From positions 1 through 5,380 of the forward strand of contig JAJAYM010000053.1 in assembly GCA_027117675.1 (NCBI GenBank): a stretch of DNA of 5,380 nucleotides, in the 5' to 3' direction. How positions within the stretch are numbered: position 1 is the first letter of the stretch; each line of letters starts with the position of its first letter. The notes under the pieces were generated by a model. That model had not been told where the DNA came from. It saw only the letters and a list, made by a program, of their open reading frames with translations, and made no database searches. Source of the stretch: Actinomycetes bacterium. Its GTDB lineage: Bacteria > Actinomycetota > Actinomycetes > JAHEKZ01. Positions 1 to 5,380 of the stretch are shown piece after piece. Both the position numbers and the translations under genes were made by a program.

Positions 1-549
1 ATCGTTGTTGCCGCCGCCATTGTTCGGCGGTTTCGTCGGCTGGGCGGTGGGTCGGGGCGAGGCGGGGGGTTCAGGCTGGGTCGGTTCCTGGGTCGGTTCC
101 TGGGTCGGTTCCTGGGTCGGTTCCTGGGTCGGCTCAGGCTCTCCCGTCGGCTCAGGCACTTCGGTCGGGCCGGGCCCTTCGGTGGGGTCAGTGCCCGGCA
201 GCGTCGGCGCGTCCGTCTCAGGGCCAACCGCGCCAGGGCCCCCCAGACTAGGTCCCGGAGCCTCGTCGTCCGGCTGCGACACCTGACCCTCCGACTTCGA
301 CGGAGTGGGCGTGGGTGCGCCTCCTGGCTCGGAGTCGACCTGGAGCGGCTTTCCCGGCTCAGGTGTGGGGGCGACGGTGACACCCGCCTCGGACCGAGGG
401 GCGGCGTCCAGGGTGCGGCTGGCGACCACAGCCATCGTGGTGAGGCCGCCCGCGACGAGGCCCCCGGCGAGCAGGACGGCCACTGCAGCGCCACCTGCTG
501 TCTCTGCGCTGGCTGCGAACCACGCCGAGGAGTGCCGCCAAACGCTCAC
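1..549 (-). CDS. Membrane-anchored Pro/Glu/Thr-rich surface protein (C-terminus beyond window)
   Basis: The reading frame is open from a GTG at 549 to the left edge (183 codons, no stop), so the gene is partial. The start is fixed by a strong purine-rich ribosome binding site at 556-566 (AGGAGGGAGGG) six bases upstream. A short N-terminus (SVWRHSSAWFAASAETAG) is followed by one hydrophobic segment at about residues 21-45, containing AVAVLLAGGLVAGGL. This reads as an uncleaved anchor or long signal sequence. Everything after it is low complexity, rich in Pro, Glu, Thr and Gly, with five tandem EPTQ units at about residues 139-158, and the visible part ends in Asn/Gly (NNGGGNND). I infer an extracytoplasmic stalk or wall-spanning linker; any catalytic or binding domain would lie outside the window. 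It lies 127 bp downstream of the LamG gene on the same strand and may share its transcript. I do not recognise a family. The open frame, ribosome site and consistent composition make the gene likely; its function is unknown. Confidence 0.8.
   Translation of the reverse strand, partial: MSVWRHSSAWFAASAETAGGAAVAVLLAGGLVAGGLTTMAVVASRTLDAAPRSEAGVTVAPTPEPGKPLQVDSEPGGAPTPTPSKSEGQVSQPDDEAPGPSLGGPGAVGPETDAPTLPGTDPTEGPGPTEVPEPTGEPEPTQEPTQEPTQEPTQEPTQPEPPASPRPTAQPTKPPNNGGGNND
76..135 (-). repeat. 12-bp tandem repeat encoding EPTQ units
   Basis: On the plus strand the unit CTGGGTCGGTTC occurs four times perfectly (76-87, 88-99, 100-111, 112-123). A fifth copy with one mismatch follows (124-135). On the coding minus strand each unit is Glu-Pro-Thr-Gln. 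Twelve is a multiple of three, so gain or loss of units would keep the frame and only change the length of the linker. Confidence 0.9.
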
Positions 550-555
550 GGCTGA

Positions 556-566
556 CCCTCCCTCCT
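556..566 (-). promoter_or_regulatory. Strong Shine-Dalgarno site for the Pro-rich gene
   Basis: The minus strand reads AGGAGGGAGGG, ending six bases before the GTG at 549. It is the strongest ribosome binding site in the window. It decides the start of a gene that has no nearby ATG in frame. Confidence 0.75.
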
Positions 567-676
567 GGCGTTCACATCCGCTACCCGGTCTTGGAGCTGC
601 ATCTCAACTGCACCGATGCTCCCATGGTGCCCCCCGTTCAGCCCTACCGGACTACATCATCTGGGTGAACCCACCC

Positions 677-1426
677 CTAGCGGGAAACCGCCCCAGCGCG
701 GCTCACCGCTGCGGCACCATCACCAACGGCCATCGCGACGTAGTCGATTTCCCCGGCGAACTGGTCGGCTGCGGACGACAAGCTCTTCGCGCCGATCAAC
801 ATTTGCCGGGAGTTCGCGATGTCTCCCACCGAGCTCGTCACCGCCGTGTCAGTCGCATCGACGGTGACCCCGACCTGATTGCCCGATCGCCAGCAGGTGG
901 CGGTGTGCCAGACACCATCGTCGACACCGGTTACCGGCGACGTGATCAGCCGCGCGTCCAGAGTGCCTTTGAATCGGCACTGCACGGACGCGACGTCAGG
1001 CTTGAGTTGCATCTTCCACTGGCCAACGTCACCGTAGAACCCCTTCTGAGCCATGTTCGGGGTGTCGCTGATTCCGCTGGTGTCGCCGGCAATACGGAAA
1101 ACGACGGTGACCGCAAACTCGCGGCCGACCGGATTGAGGTCTGCCTTGTGCGGTGTCGCCGCCCGGCTGATCGGGGAGAATCTGACTGCAGGACTTGTTG
1201 GCCCGGTGACCGCCGCGTAGTTGCCGCTCAGTGTCAACAAGTGACTGCGTCCTGTGAGATCACCCGTCGTCGCCGTCGGGGGATCGATCGTCACAGGCGT
1301 GAGCCTGTCGAAGGTGTACTCGACGCGCAGCGTGGCGGGAGTGCCTGCGACGGCGGGAAGTGCCGCCCAGGCCATGAGCGATCCCGCTAGGCAGGCGGCG
1401 CTCACCGTCATACGTCGCTTCAGCAC
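677..1426 (-). CDS. Secreted LamG/concanavalin A-like domain protein
   Basis: This encodes a predicted exported protein of 249 residues from the GTG at 1426. That start gives a proper signal peptide: basic MLKRR, a hydrophobic core at about residues 7-22, and an Ala-x-Ala site near residues 25-27 (PAVAGTP). A TTG at 1465 and an ATG at 1411 are alternatives; none has a good ribosome site. The mature part looks like one LamG/laminin-G-type jelly-roll domain. It has an early VEYTFD strand, then DLNPVGREFAVTVVFR (about 96-111), AQKGFYGDVGQWKMQ (126-140), GVWHTATCWR (171-180), VTVDATDT (187-194) and DQFAGEIDYVAM near the end. Cys150 and Cys178 probably form a disulfide, which fits export. No catalytic motif is visible, so a carbohydrate- or protein-binding role is inference. 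Such proteins occur widely in actinomycetes. The anchored Pro-rich gene follows on the same strand, suggesting a joint envelope role. Confidence 0.82.
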   Translation of the reverse strand: MLKRRMTVSAACLAGSLMAWAALPAVAGTPATLRVEYTFDRLTPVTIDPPTATTGDLTGRSHLLTLSGNYAAVTGPTSPAVRFSPISRAATPHKADLNPVGREFAVTVVFRIAGDTSGISDTPNMAQKGFYGDVGQWKMQLKPDVASVQCRFKGTLDARLITSPVTGVDDGVWHTATCWRSGNQVGVTVDATDTAVTSSVGDIANSRQMLIGAKSLSSAADQFAGEIDYVAMAVGDGAAAVSRAGAVSR

Positions 1427-1520
1427 TGCTCGAGCCTGACGGCTCCGTGGTTCCCGGTCAAGCAACCGCCGAACCTGTCCACCTGATGGACTACCCGCTC
1501 ACCCTCTGTGGCCCTGCGCC

Positions 1521-1565
1521 CAGCGACCCTGCACCCAGCGACCCTGCACCCAGCGACCCTGCACC
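1521..1565. repeat. Three perfect 15-bp tandem repeats in a divergent intergenic region
   Basis: CAGCGACCCTGCACC is repeated exactly three times (1521-1535, 1536-1550, 1551-1565). A degenerate partial copy (CCCTGCGCC, 1512-1520) precedes them. The array lies between the divergent LamG and EamA genes and ends 36 bp before the transporter ATG, so it falls in or near its promoter or leader. Perfect identity suggests recent expansion by slippage. Confidence 0.9.
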
Positions 1566-1584
1566 CCGGGACATGGCGGCGGGA

Positions 1585-1604
1585 CATGTGAGAGTGGCCA
1601 CATG
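1585..1604 (+). promoter_or_regulatory. Small hairpin covering the EamA start codon
   Basis: CATGTG (1585-1590) and CACATG (1599-1604) are perfect inverted repeats with an 8-base loop (AGAGTGGC). The 3' arm contains the ATG at 1602-1604. The gene has no clear Shine-Dalgarno site; the only weak purine stretch lies in the loop. Control of translation by this fold is possible but unproven, because a 6-bp stem can arise by chance. Confidence 0.35.
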
Positions 1605-2498
1605 GCTGCACCCGCATCGACCGGCACGCAGACGGCGCCTACGGCATCGCTTTGGAGCGCACTCGCCATCGTCTACGTCGTCTGGGGCTCGACCTACCTC
1701 GGCATCCGAATCGTGGTAGACGTGGCCCAGCAGCCGCCGCTTTTCCCGACGGGGGTCCGGTTTCTGATCGCCGGATCGATTCTGGCTAGCGCAGTAGCGC
1801 TGCGCAAAGGGTGGCGGGCGCTCCGGGTTCCGCTGCGCGCCATCGCCGGAAGTGTGTTGCTGGGCTTTCTCTTCCTCTTCTGTGGCGTTGGCATGGTGAG
1901 CGTGGCCGAGCAGACTGTTCCTTCTGGCCTGGCCGCGCTACTGGTGGCAGCGATGCCGCTGTGGGTAGTCCTCATGCGCACCGGTATCGGGCGCGAGCGT
2001 CCGGCGAAGCTGACGTGGGTGGGTACGGCCGTCGGGCTCGGAGGGATTGCTGTGCTGGCGCGTCCAGATACCCAGGGAGATGTCGCGCTCTGGGGCGTTC
2101 TTTTGGTGCTGTTCGCCACCGTCTGCTGGGGATTCGGCGTCTTCATTTCTGCACGGCTGACACTGCCCGACGACAACTTCGTTGGAGCGGTGTACGAGAT
2201 GTTGGGCGGGGGCATTGTGCTGTTGGTGGCCGGCGCCGTCGTTGGTGAGTTCGCCGACTTCTCGGTGGGTGCCGTCCCGCCTGAAGGTTGGTGGGCCTTC
2301 CTCTACCTAACGCTCATCGGATCGGTCGTCGCGTTCTCAGCGTTCGTGTGGCTGTTGGGTCACGCCCCGCCGTCGCTGGTCACGACCTACGCGTATGTAA
2401 ACCCCGTCGTCGCGGTCTTCCTCGGATGGCTGATCTTGTCCGAGCCAGTCACCCTTCCCGTTGTCGTCGGTGGGTCGCTCGCAGTGTTCGGCGTCTAA
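1602..2498 (+). CDS. EamA/DMT family membrane transporter, C-terminus cut by a TAA stop
   Basis: This is a predicted inner-membrane drug/metabolite transporter of the ten-helix EamA type, 298 residues. Two EamA repeats are visible. The first opens with a VWGSTYLGIR motif (residues 27-36), typical of the YedA-like subgroup, and the second starts near LWGVLLVLFATVCWGFGVF (about 163-181). Nine hydrophobic helices are clear, and the ninth carries TTYAYVNPVVAVFLGWL, a conserved feature of the last repeat. The tenth begins at LPVVVGGSLAVFGV and stops there, shorter than a normal helix and without the usual basic tail. In-frame sequence past the TAA still resembles the missing end (see findings). 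The substrate cannot be read from sequence; relatives export amino acids or other small metabolites. The gene is convergent with the aminotransferase gene and divergent from the LamG gene. The ATG at 1602 is the first sensible in-frame start. Confidence 0.9.
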   Translation: MAAPASTGTQTAPTASLWSALAIVYVVWGSTYLGIRIVVDVAQQPPLFPTGVRFLIAGSILASAVALRKGWRALRVPLRAIAGSVLLGFLFLFCGVGMVSVAEQTVPSGLAALLVAAMPLWVVLMRTGIGRERPAKLTWVGTAVGLGGIAVLARPDTQGDVALWGVLLVLFATVCWGFGVFISARLTLPDDNFVGAVYEMLGGGIVLLVAGAVVGEFADFSVGAVPPEGWWAFLYLTLIGSVVAFSAFVWLLGHAPPSLVTTYAYVNPVVAVFLGWLILSEPVTLPVVVGGSLAVFGV

Positions 2499-2564
2499 CT
2501 TGTGGTGCGCCGCGAACGCCCGCGTCCACAGTCAGAGCCGGAGGAAGTCGTGCAGCACGGCTAG
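2499..2564 (+). other. In-frame continuation after the EamA stop (possible lost C-terminus)
   Basis: After the TAA at 2496-2498 the same frame stays open for 21 codons to a TAG at 2562-2564. It reads LVVRRERPRPQ and continues with an acidic stretch (SEPEE). EamA proteins normally end their last helix with Gly-Val-x-Leu-Val-Val followed by basic residues, so this matches the expected end closely. The stretch overlaps the last 33 bases of the convergent aminotransferase gene. Confidence 0.5.
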
Positions 2565-2580
2565 CCAACGGGCGTTCGCG
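2511..2580. terminator. Inverted repeat across the convergent junction, candidate bidirectional terminator
   Basis: CGCGAACGCCCG (2511-2522) and CGGGCGTTCGCG (2569-2580) form a perfect 12-bp GC-rich stem enclosing 46 bases. Within the loop, smaller stems are possible: AGCCG 2536-2540 with CGGCT 2558-2562, or CGTG 2549-2552 with CACG 2556-2559. The left arm begins 12 bases after the EamA stop. The right arm lies in the last codons of the aminotransferase gene. No T-run follows on either strand, which is common in GC-rich actinomycetes. Termination is inferred; the long loop is against a classical intrinsic terminator. Confidence 0.4.
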
Positions 2581-3596
2581 TCCGGCTCACCGATGGTGAC
2601 GCGGACACCCTCACCGGAGAACGGTCTCACGACCACGCCAGCCCGCTCGGTGGCCTCGGCGAACGCATCGGCGCGCTCGCCGAGTGCGAGCCAAACAAAG
2701 TTGCCTTGGGCATCGGGCACCTCGTAGGGAACCGCCCTAACGGCCGCGACAACTCGCTGCCGCTCGCGCACGAGTACGTCGACGCGGCGCAGCAGCTCAC
2801 GCTCGCTGCCCAGCGACGCGATGGCTGCCTGTTCTGCCATCGCGGTGACGCCGAACGGAAGTCGCGCCTTGCGAAGCTCCGTGATGATGGCCGTCGGCCC
2901 GATCGCATAGCCAACGCGCACTCCGGCCAGGCCGTAAGCCTTCGAGAATGTGCGCAGTACAACGACGTTGGCGCGAGACACCGCGAGGTCCATCGCGTCC
3001 GGTGCGGCCCGATCGCTGACGAACTCGACGTACGCCTCGTCCACCGCCACGAGCACACCTGGGGGCACGCGGGTGAGGAACGCGTCGAGCTGGTCGCGGC
3101 GAACGGCGGGGCCAGTGGGGTTGTTAGGCGTGCAGACCATCACCAGTCGGGTGCGGTCGGTGATCGCATCGGCCATCGCGTCAAGGTCGTGCGTGCCGTC
3201 GCCTTGCAGCGGGACACGCACGAGTGACGCACCGGCTAACGTCGCCAAGATGGGGTAGGCCTCGAATGAGCGCCACGGAATCACGATCTCGTCGCCGTGT
3301 CCGGCCATCGCACTCATCAGCTGGGCAAGCACCGCAACAGATCCGGTCCCTACGGCGATGTGCTCGGCGTCAATCCCCAGGTGCGCCCCGAGAGCGGCGA
3401 GCAGGCGCGCTGATCCGAAGTCGGGGTAGCGGTTGATCGACGCCGCCGCGTCCGCAATGGCCGCCTCTACACCCGGCAGCGGCGGGAACGGATTCTCGTT
3501 GCTCGAGAGCTTCGCAGCACCCGGCGGCGCGGAGCGCCCGGCTTGGTACGCCGCGACGGCAGCAAGATCAGCACGAGCCGTTGGTGAGTCAGGCAC
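2532..3596 (-). CDS. pat: PLP-dependent aminotransferase, Pat (aromatic) / HisC (histidinol-phosphate) type
   Basis: This is a complete 354-residue class I/II (fold type I) aminotransferase. Motifs in order are KLSSNENPFPPLPG (29-42, the N-terminal segment of the HisC/Pat family), GTGS (83-86, cofactor phosphate contact), CTPNNPTG (155-162), VDEAY (185-189) and TFSKAYGLAG (216-225), where Lys219 should form the Schiff base with PLP. RVGYAIG (227-233), RPF (324-326) and VRVTIG (331-336) follow, with Arg332 the likely substrate-carboxylate ligand. Length and the NENPFPPLP/VAVGTGSVAVL wording resemble the actinobacterial phenylalanine/aromatic aminotransferase Pat more than the his-operon HisC, and no other his genes are near. 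Transfer of amino groups between aromatic amino acids and 2-oxoglutarate is therefore the best guess; histidinol-phosphate transamination remains possible. The GTG at 3596 is the first start after an in-frame TAG, with only a weak AGG upstream. It lies 79 bp downstream of the HNH gene on the same strand. Confidence 0.92.
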   Translation of the reverse strand: MPDSPTARADLAAVAAYQAGRSAPPGAAKLSSNENPFPPLPGVEAAIADAAASINRYPDFGSARLLAALGAHLGIDAEHIAVGTGSVAVLAQLMSAMAGHGDEIVIPWRSFEAYPILATLAGASLVRVPLQGDGTHDLDAMADAITDRTRLVMVCTPNNPTGPAVRRDQLDAFLTRVPPGVLVAVDEAYVEFVSDRAAPDAMDLAVSRANVVVLRTFSKAYGLAGVRVGYAIGPTAIITELRKARLPFGVTAMAEQAAIASLGSERELLRRVDVLVRERQRVVAAVRAVPYEVPDAQGNFVWLALGERADAFAEATERAGVVVRPFSGEGVRVTIGEPDANARWLAVLHDFLRL

Positions 3597-3624
3597 ACGA
3601 CGAACCTAACGCGCGCATCCTGAT

Positions 3625-3648
3625 CGCGCGGTGCGGCGGGACCGCGCG
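3625..3648 (-). terminator. GC-rich hairpin between the HNH and aminotransferase genes
   Basis: CGCGCGGT (3625-3632) and ACCGCGCG (3641-3648) form a perfect 8-bp stem with an 8-base loop. It lies in the 79-bp gap, after the HNH stop and before the aminotransferase start. No T-run follows on the minus strand, so it could be a weak terminator, a leader structure or a decoy of GC-rich sequence. Confidence 0.4.
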
Positions 3649-3675
3649 GCGGCGTGCCTTCGGCTCGTGATGCGT

Positions 3676-4962
3676 TCAGGGGGCGCGGGGGTGGCTGGTG
3701 AGTTGTTGTCCGTTGGGTCCGTTGACGGTGATGGGGCCGTTGGTGCCGCATTGGGGGTCGGTGGGGGCCAGGGTCCAGCCGTTTTCGTGGACGTGTCGGT
3801 GGTGGTGGCGGCAGAGCAGGAGCGCGTTGGTGATGTTGGTGGGGCCGCCGATGAGCCAGGAGATGAGGTGGTGGGCGTCGGTATGGGCGGGGGGCCGGTC
3901 GCAGCCGGGGAATCGGCAGCCGCCGTCACGCAGGGCCAGAAGTTGGCGTTGGTGGGGGCTGAAGAGGCGTCTGGTGCGGCCGAGGTCGGTCACGACGCCG
4001 TGTTCGCCGAGGAGTAGGGCGGTGATCTGGGCGTCGCAGGCGATCCTGGTGACACCGGCGGGGTGGCAGAACGCTGGCCCGCCTGGGGTTTGGGGCAGCC
4101 GCCCTGGTGGCAGGATCGCCGGTATGTGGTCTGGGGTCGCCTCGGTGAGTTGGGGGGTTCGGGGGTCGATGATGACGTGTAGGTGGGGGCGTTCGGCGCC
4201 GCTGGTGGATAGCAGTCGGTGGGCGGCGGCGGAGGCAACGATTTGGATGAGTCCGTCGGCGCGGCGTTGAGCGGCGGTGCGGGTGTCGCCGGTGTCGGCG
4301 GGGACCAGGAATGGGGCCAGGGCGGCGGTCAGCAGGGCTGCTGATTCGGCGTCGAGGAGGCCGTCGAGGGCGGTCATGCCGTCCATCAGTGGGGCCAGGG
4401 TCAGGCGGCGGCGGTCGAACTGCTGGCAGCTGTCAGCGAGCGATCCGTCGGGGTCGGTGACGTAGTGCAGGTGTTTGGCGGCGTCACGGACGTCACCGAC
4501 GGTTCCGATCTGCGCGAGGTCGGTCAGCACGGTCACTGCCGCCGGGTGGTGAGCCGGCGGTAGGTGCCGGACGCCGCGTTCGACGGCGCGGAGGTGGTCA
4601 TATGTCAACGAGCCGTCGCTGACTTTGGCGGCGGGGTCGGCGAGCAGGCCGCGGGACGCCCGGGCGATCTGGACCCGTTCTGATGCTTCAGCACCGGTGA
4701 CCCGGAGTGCCCCCCGGATCCACGCCTGCGTCGATGCCGCACCGTGCAGGGTTTGGCCGTCACCGGCGGCGTCGAACGCCGCGACCGCGGCCAGGTTCGC
4801 CGCAGCCACCGCGTCAGCCAGCTGCTGCAACCCAGCGACCCACCCGGCCCGGACTTCGGCGGTGTCGCTGGCCAGCGCGGTGTGGGCGTCAGGGCTGGTC
4901 CAGGTGCGGACCTGCGCCAACATCGCGGCCAGCGGCTCAGGAAGCGGGTCTGGAGCAAACAC
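3676..4962 (-). CDS. DUF222 / HNH endonuclease-domain protein (13E12 repeat family type)
   Basis: This 428-residue protein has the typical actinobacterial architecture: a long helical, Ala-rich DUF222 region (about residues 35-320) followed by an HNH nuclease domain (about 340-400). The HNH domain shows a zinc-binding CRFPGC (Cys349, Cys354), the catalytic-type DAHHLISW (His364/365), GGPTNITNALLLC with Asn379 and Cys384, and a His cluster ending HVHE. All expected HNH and zinc residues seem present, so the domain looks intact. The family occurs in many copies per genome in mycobacteria and relatives (13E12 repeats); its biological role is not established, and a DNA-cutting activity is inferred from the fold. 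The GTG at 4962 has AAAGG nine bases upstream, and no other ATG, GTG or TTG lies between it and the upstream in-frame stop. Codon use in the 3' half is strongly C-ending, giving a G/T-rich plus strand unlike the neighbours, which may mark separate ancestry. Confidence 0.93.
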   Translation of the reverse strand: MFAPDPLPEPLAAMLAQVRTWTSPDAHTALASDTAEVRAGWVAGLQQLADAVAAANLAAVAAFDAAGDGQTLHGAASTQAWIRGALRVTGAEASERVQIARASRGLLADPAAKVSDGSLTYDHLRAVERGVRHLPPAHHPAAVTVLTDLAQIGTVGDVRDAAKHLHYVTDPDGSLADSCQQFDRRRLTLAPLMDGMTALDGLLDAESAALLTAALAPFLVPADTGDTRTAAQRRADGLIQIVASAAAHRLLSTSGAERPHLHVIIDPRTPQLTEATPDHIPAILPPGRLPQTPGGPAFCHPAGVTRIACDAQITALLLGEHGVVTDLGRTRRLFSPHQRQLLALRDGGCRFPGCDRPPAHTDAHHLISWLIGGPTNITNALLLCRHHHRHVHENGWTLAPTDPQCGTNGPITVNGPNGQQLTSHPRAP

Positions 4963-5030
4963 CGAGGATGACCTTTCGACGACAGTGACCAGGACCTGCA
5001 GCGGTCTCTCACCTGATCCATCGAGCCCAA

Positions 5031-5045
5031 TCCCCCTTCAGGGGA
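5031..5045. promoter_or_regulatory. Small palindrome in the divergent HNH/EamA gap
   Basis: TCCCC-CTTCA-GGGGA forms a 5-bp inverted repeat with a 5-base centre, 69 bp upstream of the HNH start and 99 bp upstream of the second transporter start. It could be an operator for either divergent gene, but the arms are short and simple. I could not identify convincing -35/-10 boxes in the 181-bp gap (4963-5143). Confidence 0.25.
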
Positions 5046-5111
5046 ATCGCGCCAACACCGTCATCTCAACATCCGCTGCCAACACCCCCCACACTAAACC
5101 AAGGCACCGAC

Positions 5112-5147
5112 ATGACGATTGAACCCAGCCTTAGGCTGCGCTGGTGA
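5112..5147 (+). CDS. Possible 11-residue leader ORF overlapping the second EamA start
   Basis: ATG at 5112 opens an 11-codon frame, MTIEPSLRLRW, ending in TGA at 5145-5147. An AAGG at 5101-5104 sits seven bases upstream, a better ribosome site than the transporter itself has. The stop overlaps the transporter GTG (5144-5146) as GTGA, the classic arrangement for translational coupling. The ORF is too short to judge by composition, so it may be chance. Confidence 0.35.
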   Translation: MTIEPSLRLRW

Positions 5148-5380
5148 CCGAAGCCTCCGCCGAGGTACCTCCGCCTGGGCGAATCAGACACGACGTGCGC
5201 CCGCGTCGCACCTTGGGATTCGCACTTGCGTTCGGCGGAGCACTGCTCTTCGCCGTCAACGGGTCGGTGTCGAAGATCACCCTGCAAGCCGGAGTGGACT
5301 CCCTCAGCTTGGTGCTGCTGCGCAGCGCCGGCGCAGCCGTTTGCCTGTTGGTGCTTGTCCTCGTCACCGATCGCACTCGG
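5144..5380 (+). CDS. EamA/DMT family transporter, N-terminal part (runs off right edge)
   Basis: A frame opens at a GTG at 5144 and continues without a stop to the window end (79 codons). A polar, basic N-terminus (MTEASAEVPPPGRIRHDVRP) precedes the first helix, GFALAFGGALLFAVNGSVSK (about residues 25-44), and a second helix starts near LSLVLLRSAGAAVCLLVLVL. The pattern of helix 1 with Asn-Gly-x-x-Ser-Lys, a short loop, then LxLLR at the start of helix 2 is typical of EamA-domain DMT transporters. It differs from the YedA-like transporter at 1602 and so is not a recent duplicate of it. The substrate is unknown. It is divergent from the HNH gene; its start overlaps a tiny upstream ORF, and only a weak AGG lies upstream. 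A GTG at 5195 (residue 18) is an alternative start. Confidence 0.82.
   Translation, partial: MTEASAEVPPPGRIRHDVRPRRTLGFALAFGGALLFAVNGSVSKITLQAGVDSLSLVLLRSAGAAVCLLVLVLVTDRTR

Noticed and set aside
5..286. Plus-strand frame with repeated VGSW units
   Set aside because: It is the antisense reading of the EPTQ repeat. The minus-strand frame has a strong ribosome site, an anchor segment and continuous typical linker composition.
662..673. TGGGT-GA-ACCCA palindrome near the LamG stop
   Set aside because: The two-base centre is too tight for an RNA hairpin and the arms are short, so I could not support an operator call.
550..676. Possible promoter for the Pro-rich gene between it and the LamG gene
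   Set aside because: A TTGAGA-like hexamer is present on the minus strand, but no matching -10 box at proper spacing was found.
305..1390. 361-codon open frame on the plus strand
   Set aside because: It lies antisense to the LamG gene and the start of the Pro-rich gene. Its translation is Arg-rich and without domain features, while the opposite strand has a signal peptide and a clear domain pattern.
1420..1617. Minus-strand frame with repeated GCRVA units
   Set aside because: It arises from the 15-bp tandem repeat, overlaps both the LamG and EamA starts, and shows no recognisable protein features.
3631..4270. Gly/Val-rich plus-strand frames opposite the HNH gene
   Set aside because: They are antisense to intact HNH zinc and catalytic motifs; their composition follows from the G/T skew.
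4605..5030. 141-codon minus-strand frame overlapping the HNH N-terminus
   Set aside because: It is a frame-shifted shadow of the HNH gene, rich in Arg, Pro and Ser. The HNH frame carries the DUF222 pattern throughout.

Overview
The window is GC-rich (roughly two thirds G+C by eye), with GTG starts common and C/G-ending codons. It carries a DUF222/HNH (13E12-type) gene and a Pat-type aminotransferase. Together these point to an actinomycete (Actinomycetota). Nocardioides-like or mycobacterium-like relatives fit, but the genus cannot be settled from this sequence alone.

Layout, left to right. (1) Two minus-strand genes for exported or cell-surface proteins: a LamG/concanavalin-like secreted protein (677-1426), and downstream of it a membrane-anchored Pro/Glu/Thr-rich protein that starts at a GTG at 549 and runs off the left edge. 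(2) A divergent intergenic region (1427-1601) with a three-copy 15-bp tandem repeat and a small hairpin over the next start codon. (3) A plus-strand EamA/DMT transporter (1602-2498). Its reading frame stops at a TAA inside the last membrane helix, although the sequence beyond the stop still reads like the normal C-terminus. (4) A convergent minus-strand Pat/HisC-type aminotransferase (2532-3596), with a 12-bp inverted repeat across the convergent junction. (5) A minus-strand DUF222-HNH endonuclease-like gene (3676-4962), 79 bp upstream of the aminotransferase gene. (6) A divergent gap, then a second plus-strand EamA/DMT transporter (from 5144) that runs off the right edge. It is preceded by a tiny ORF that overlaps its start by four bases.

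How the genes relate. The LamG and Pro-rich genes look like a small envelope module. The two DMT transporters and the aminotransferase could concern amino acid or related metabolite traffic, but that is inference from adjacency only. The HNH gene looks like an independent member of a family that occurs in many copies in actinomycetes. No tRNA, rRNA, CRISPR array or complete insertion sequence was seen. No clear new multi-gene system is visible. The most notable signals are the stop codon in the first transporter, the structured convergent junction and the overlapping leader ORF.
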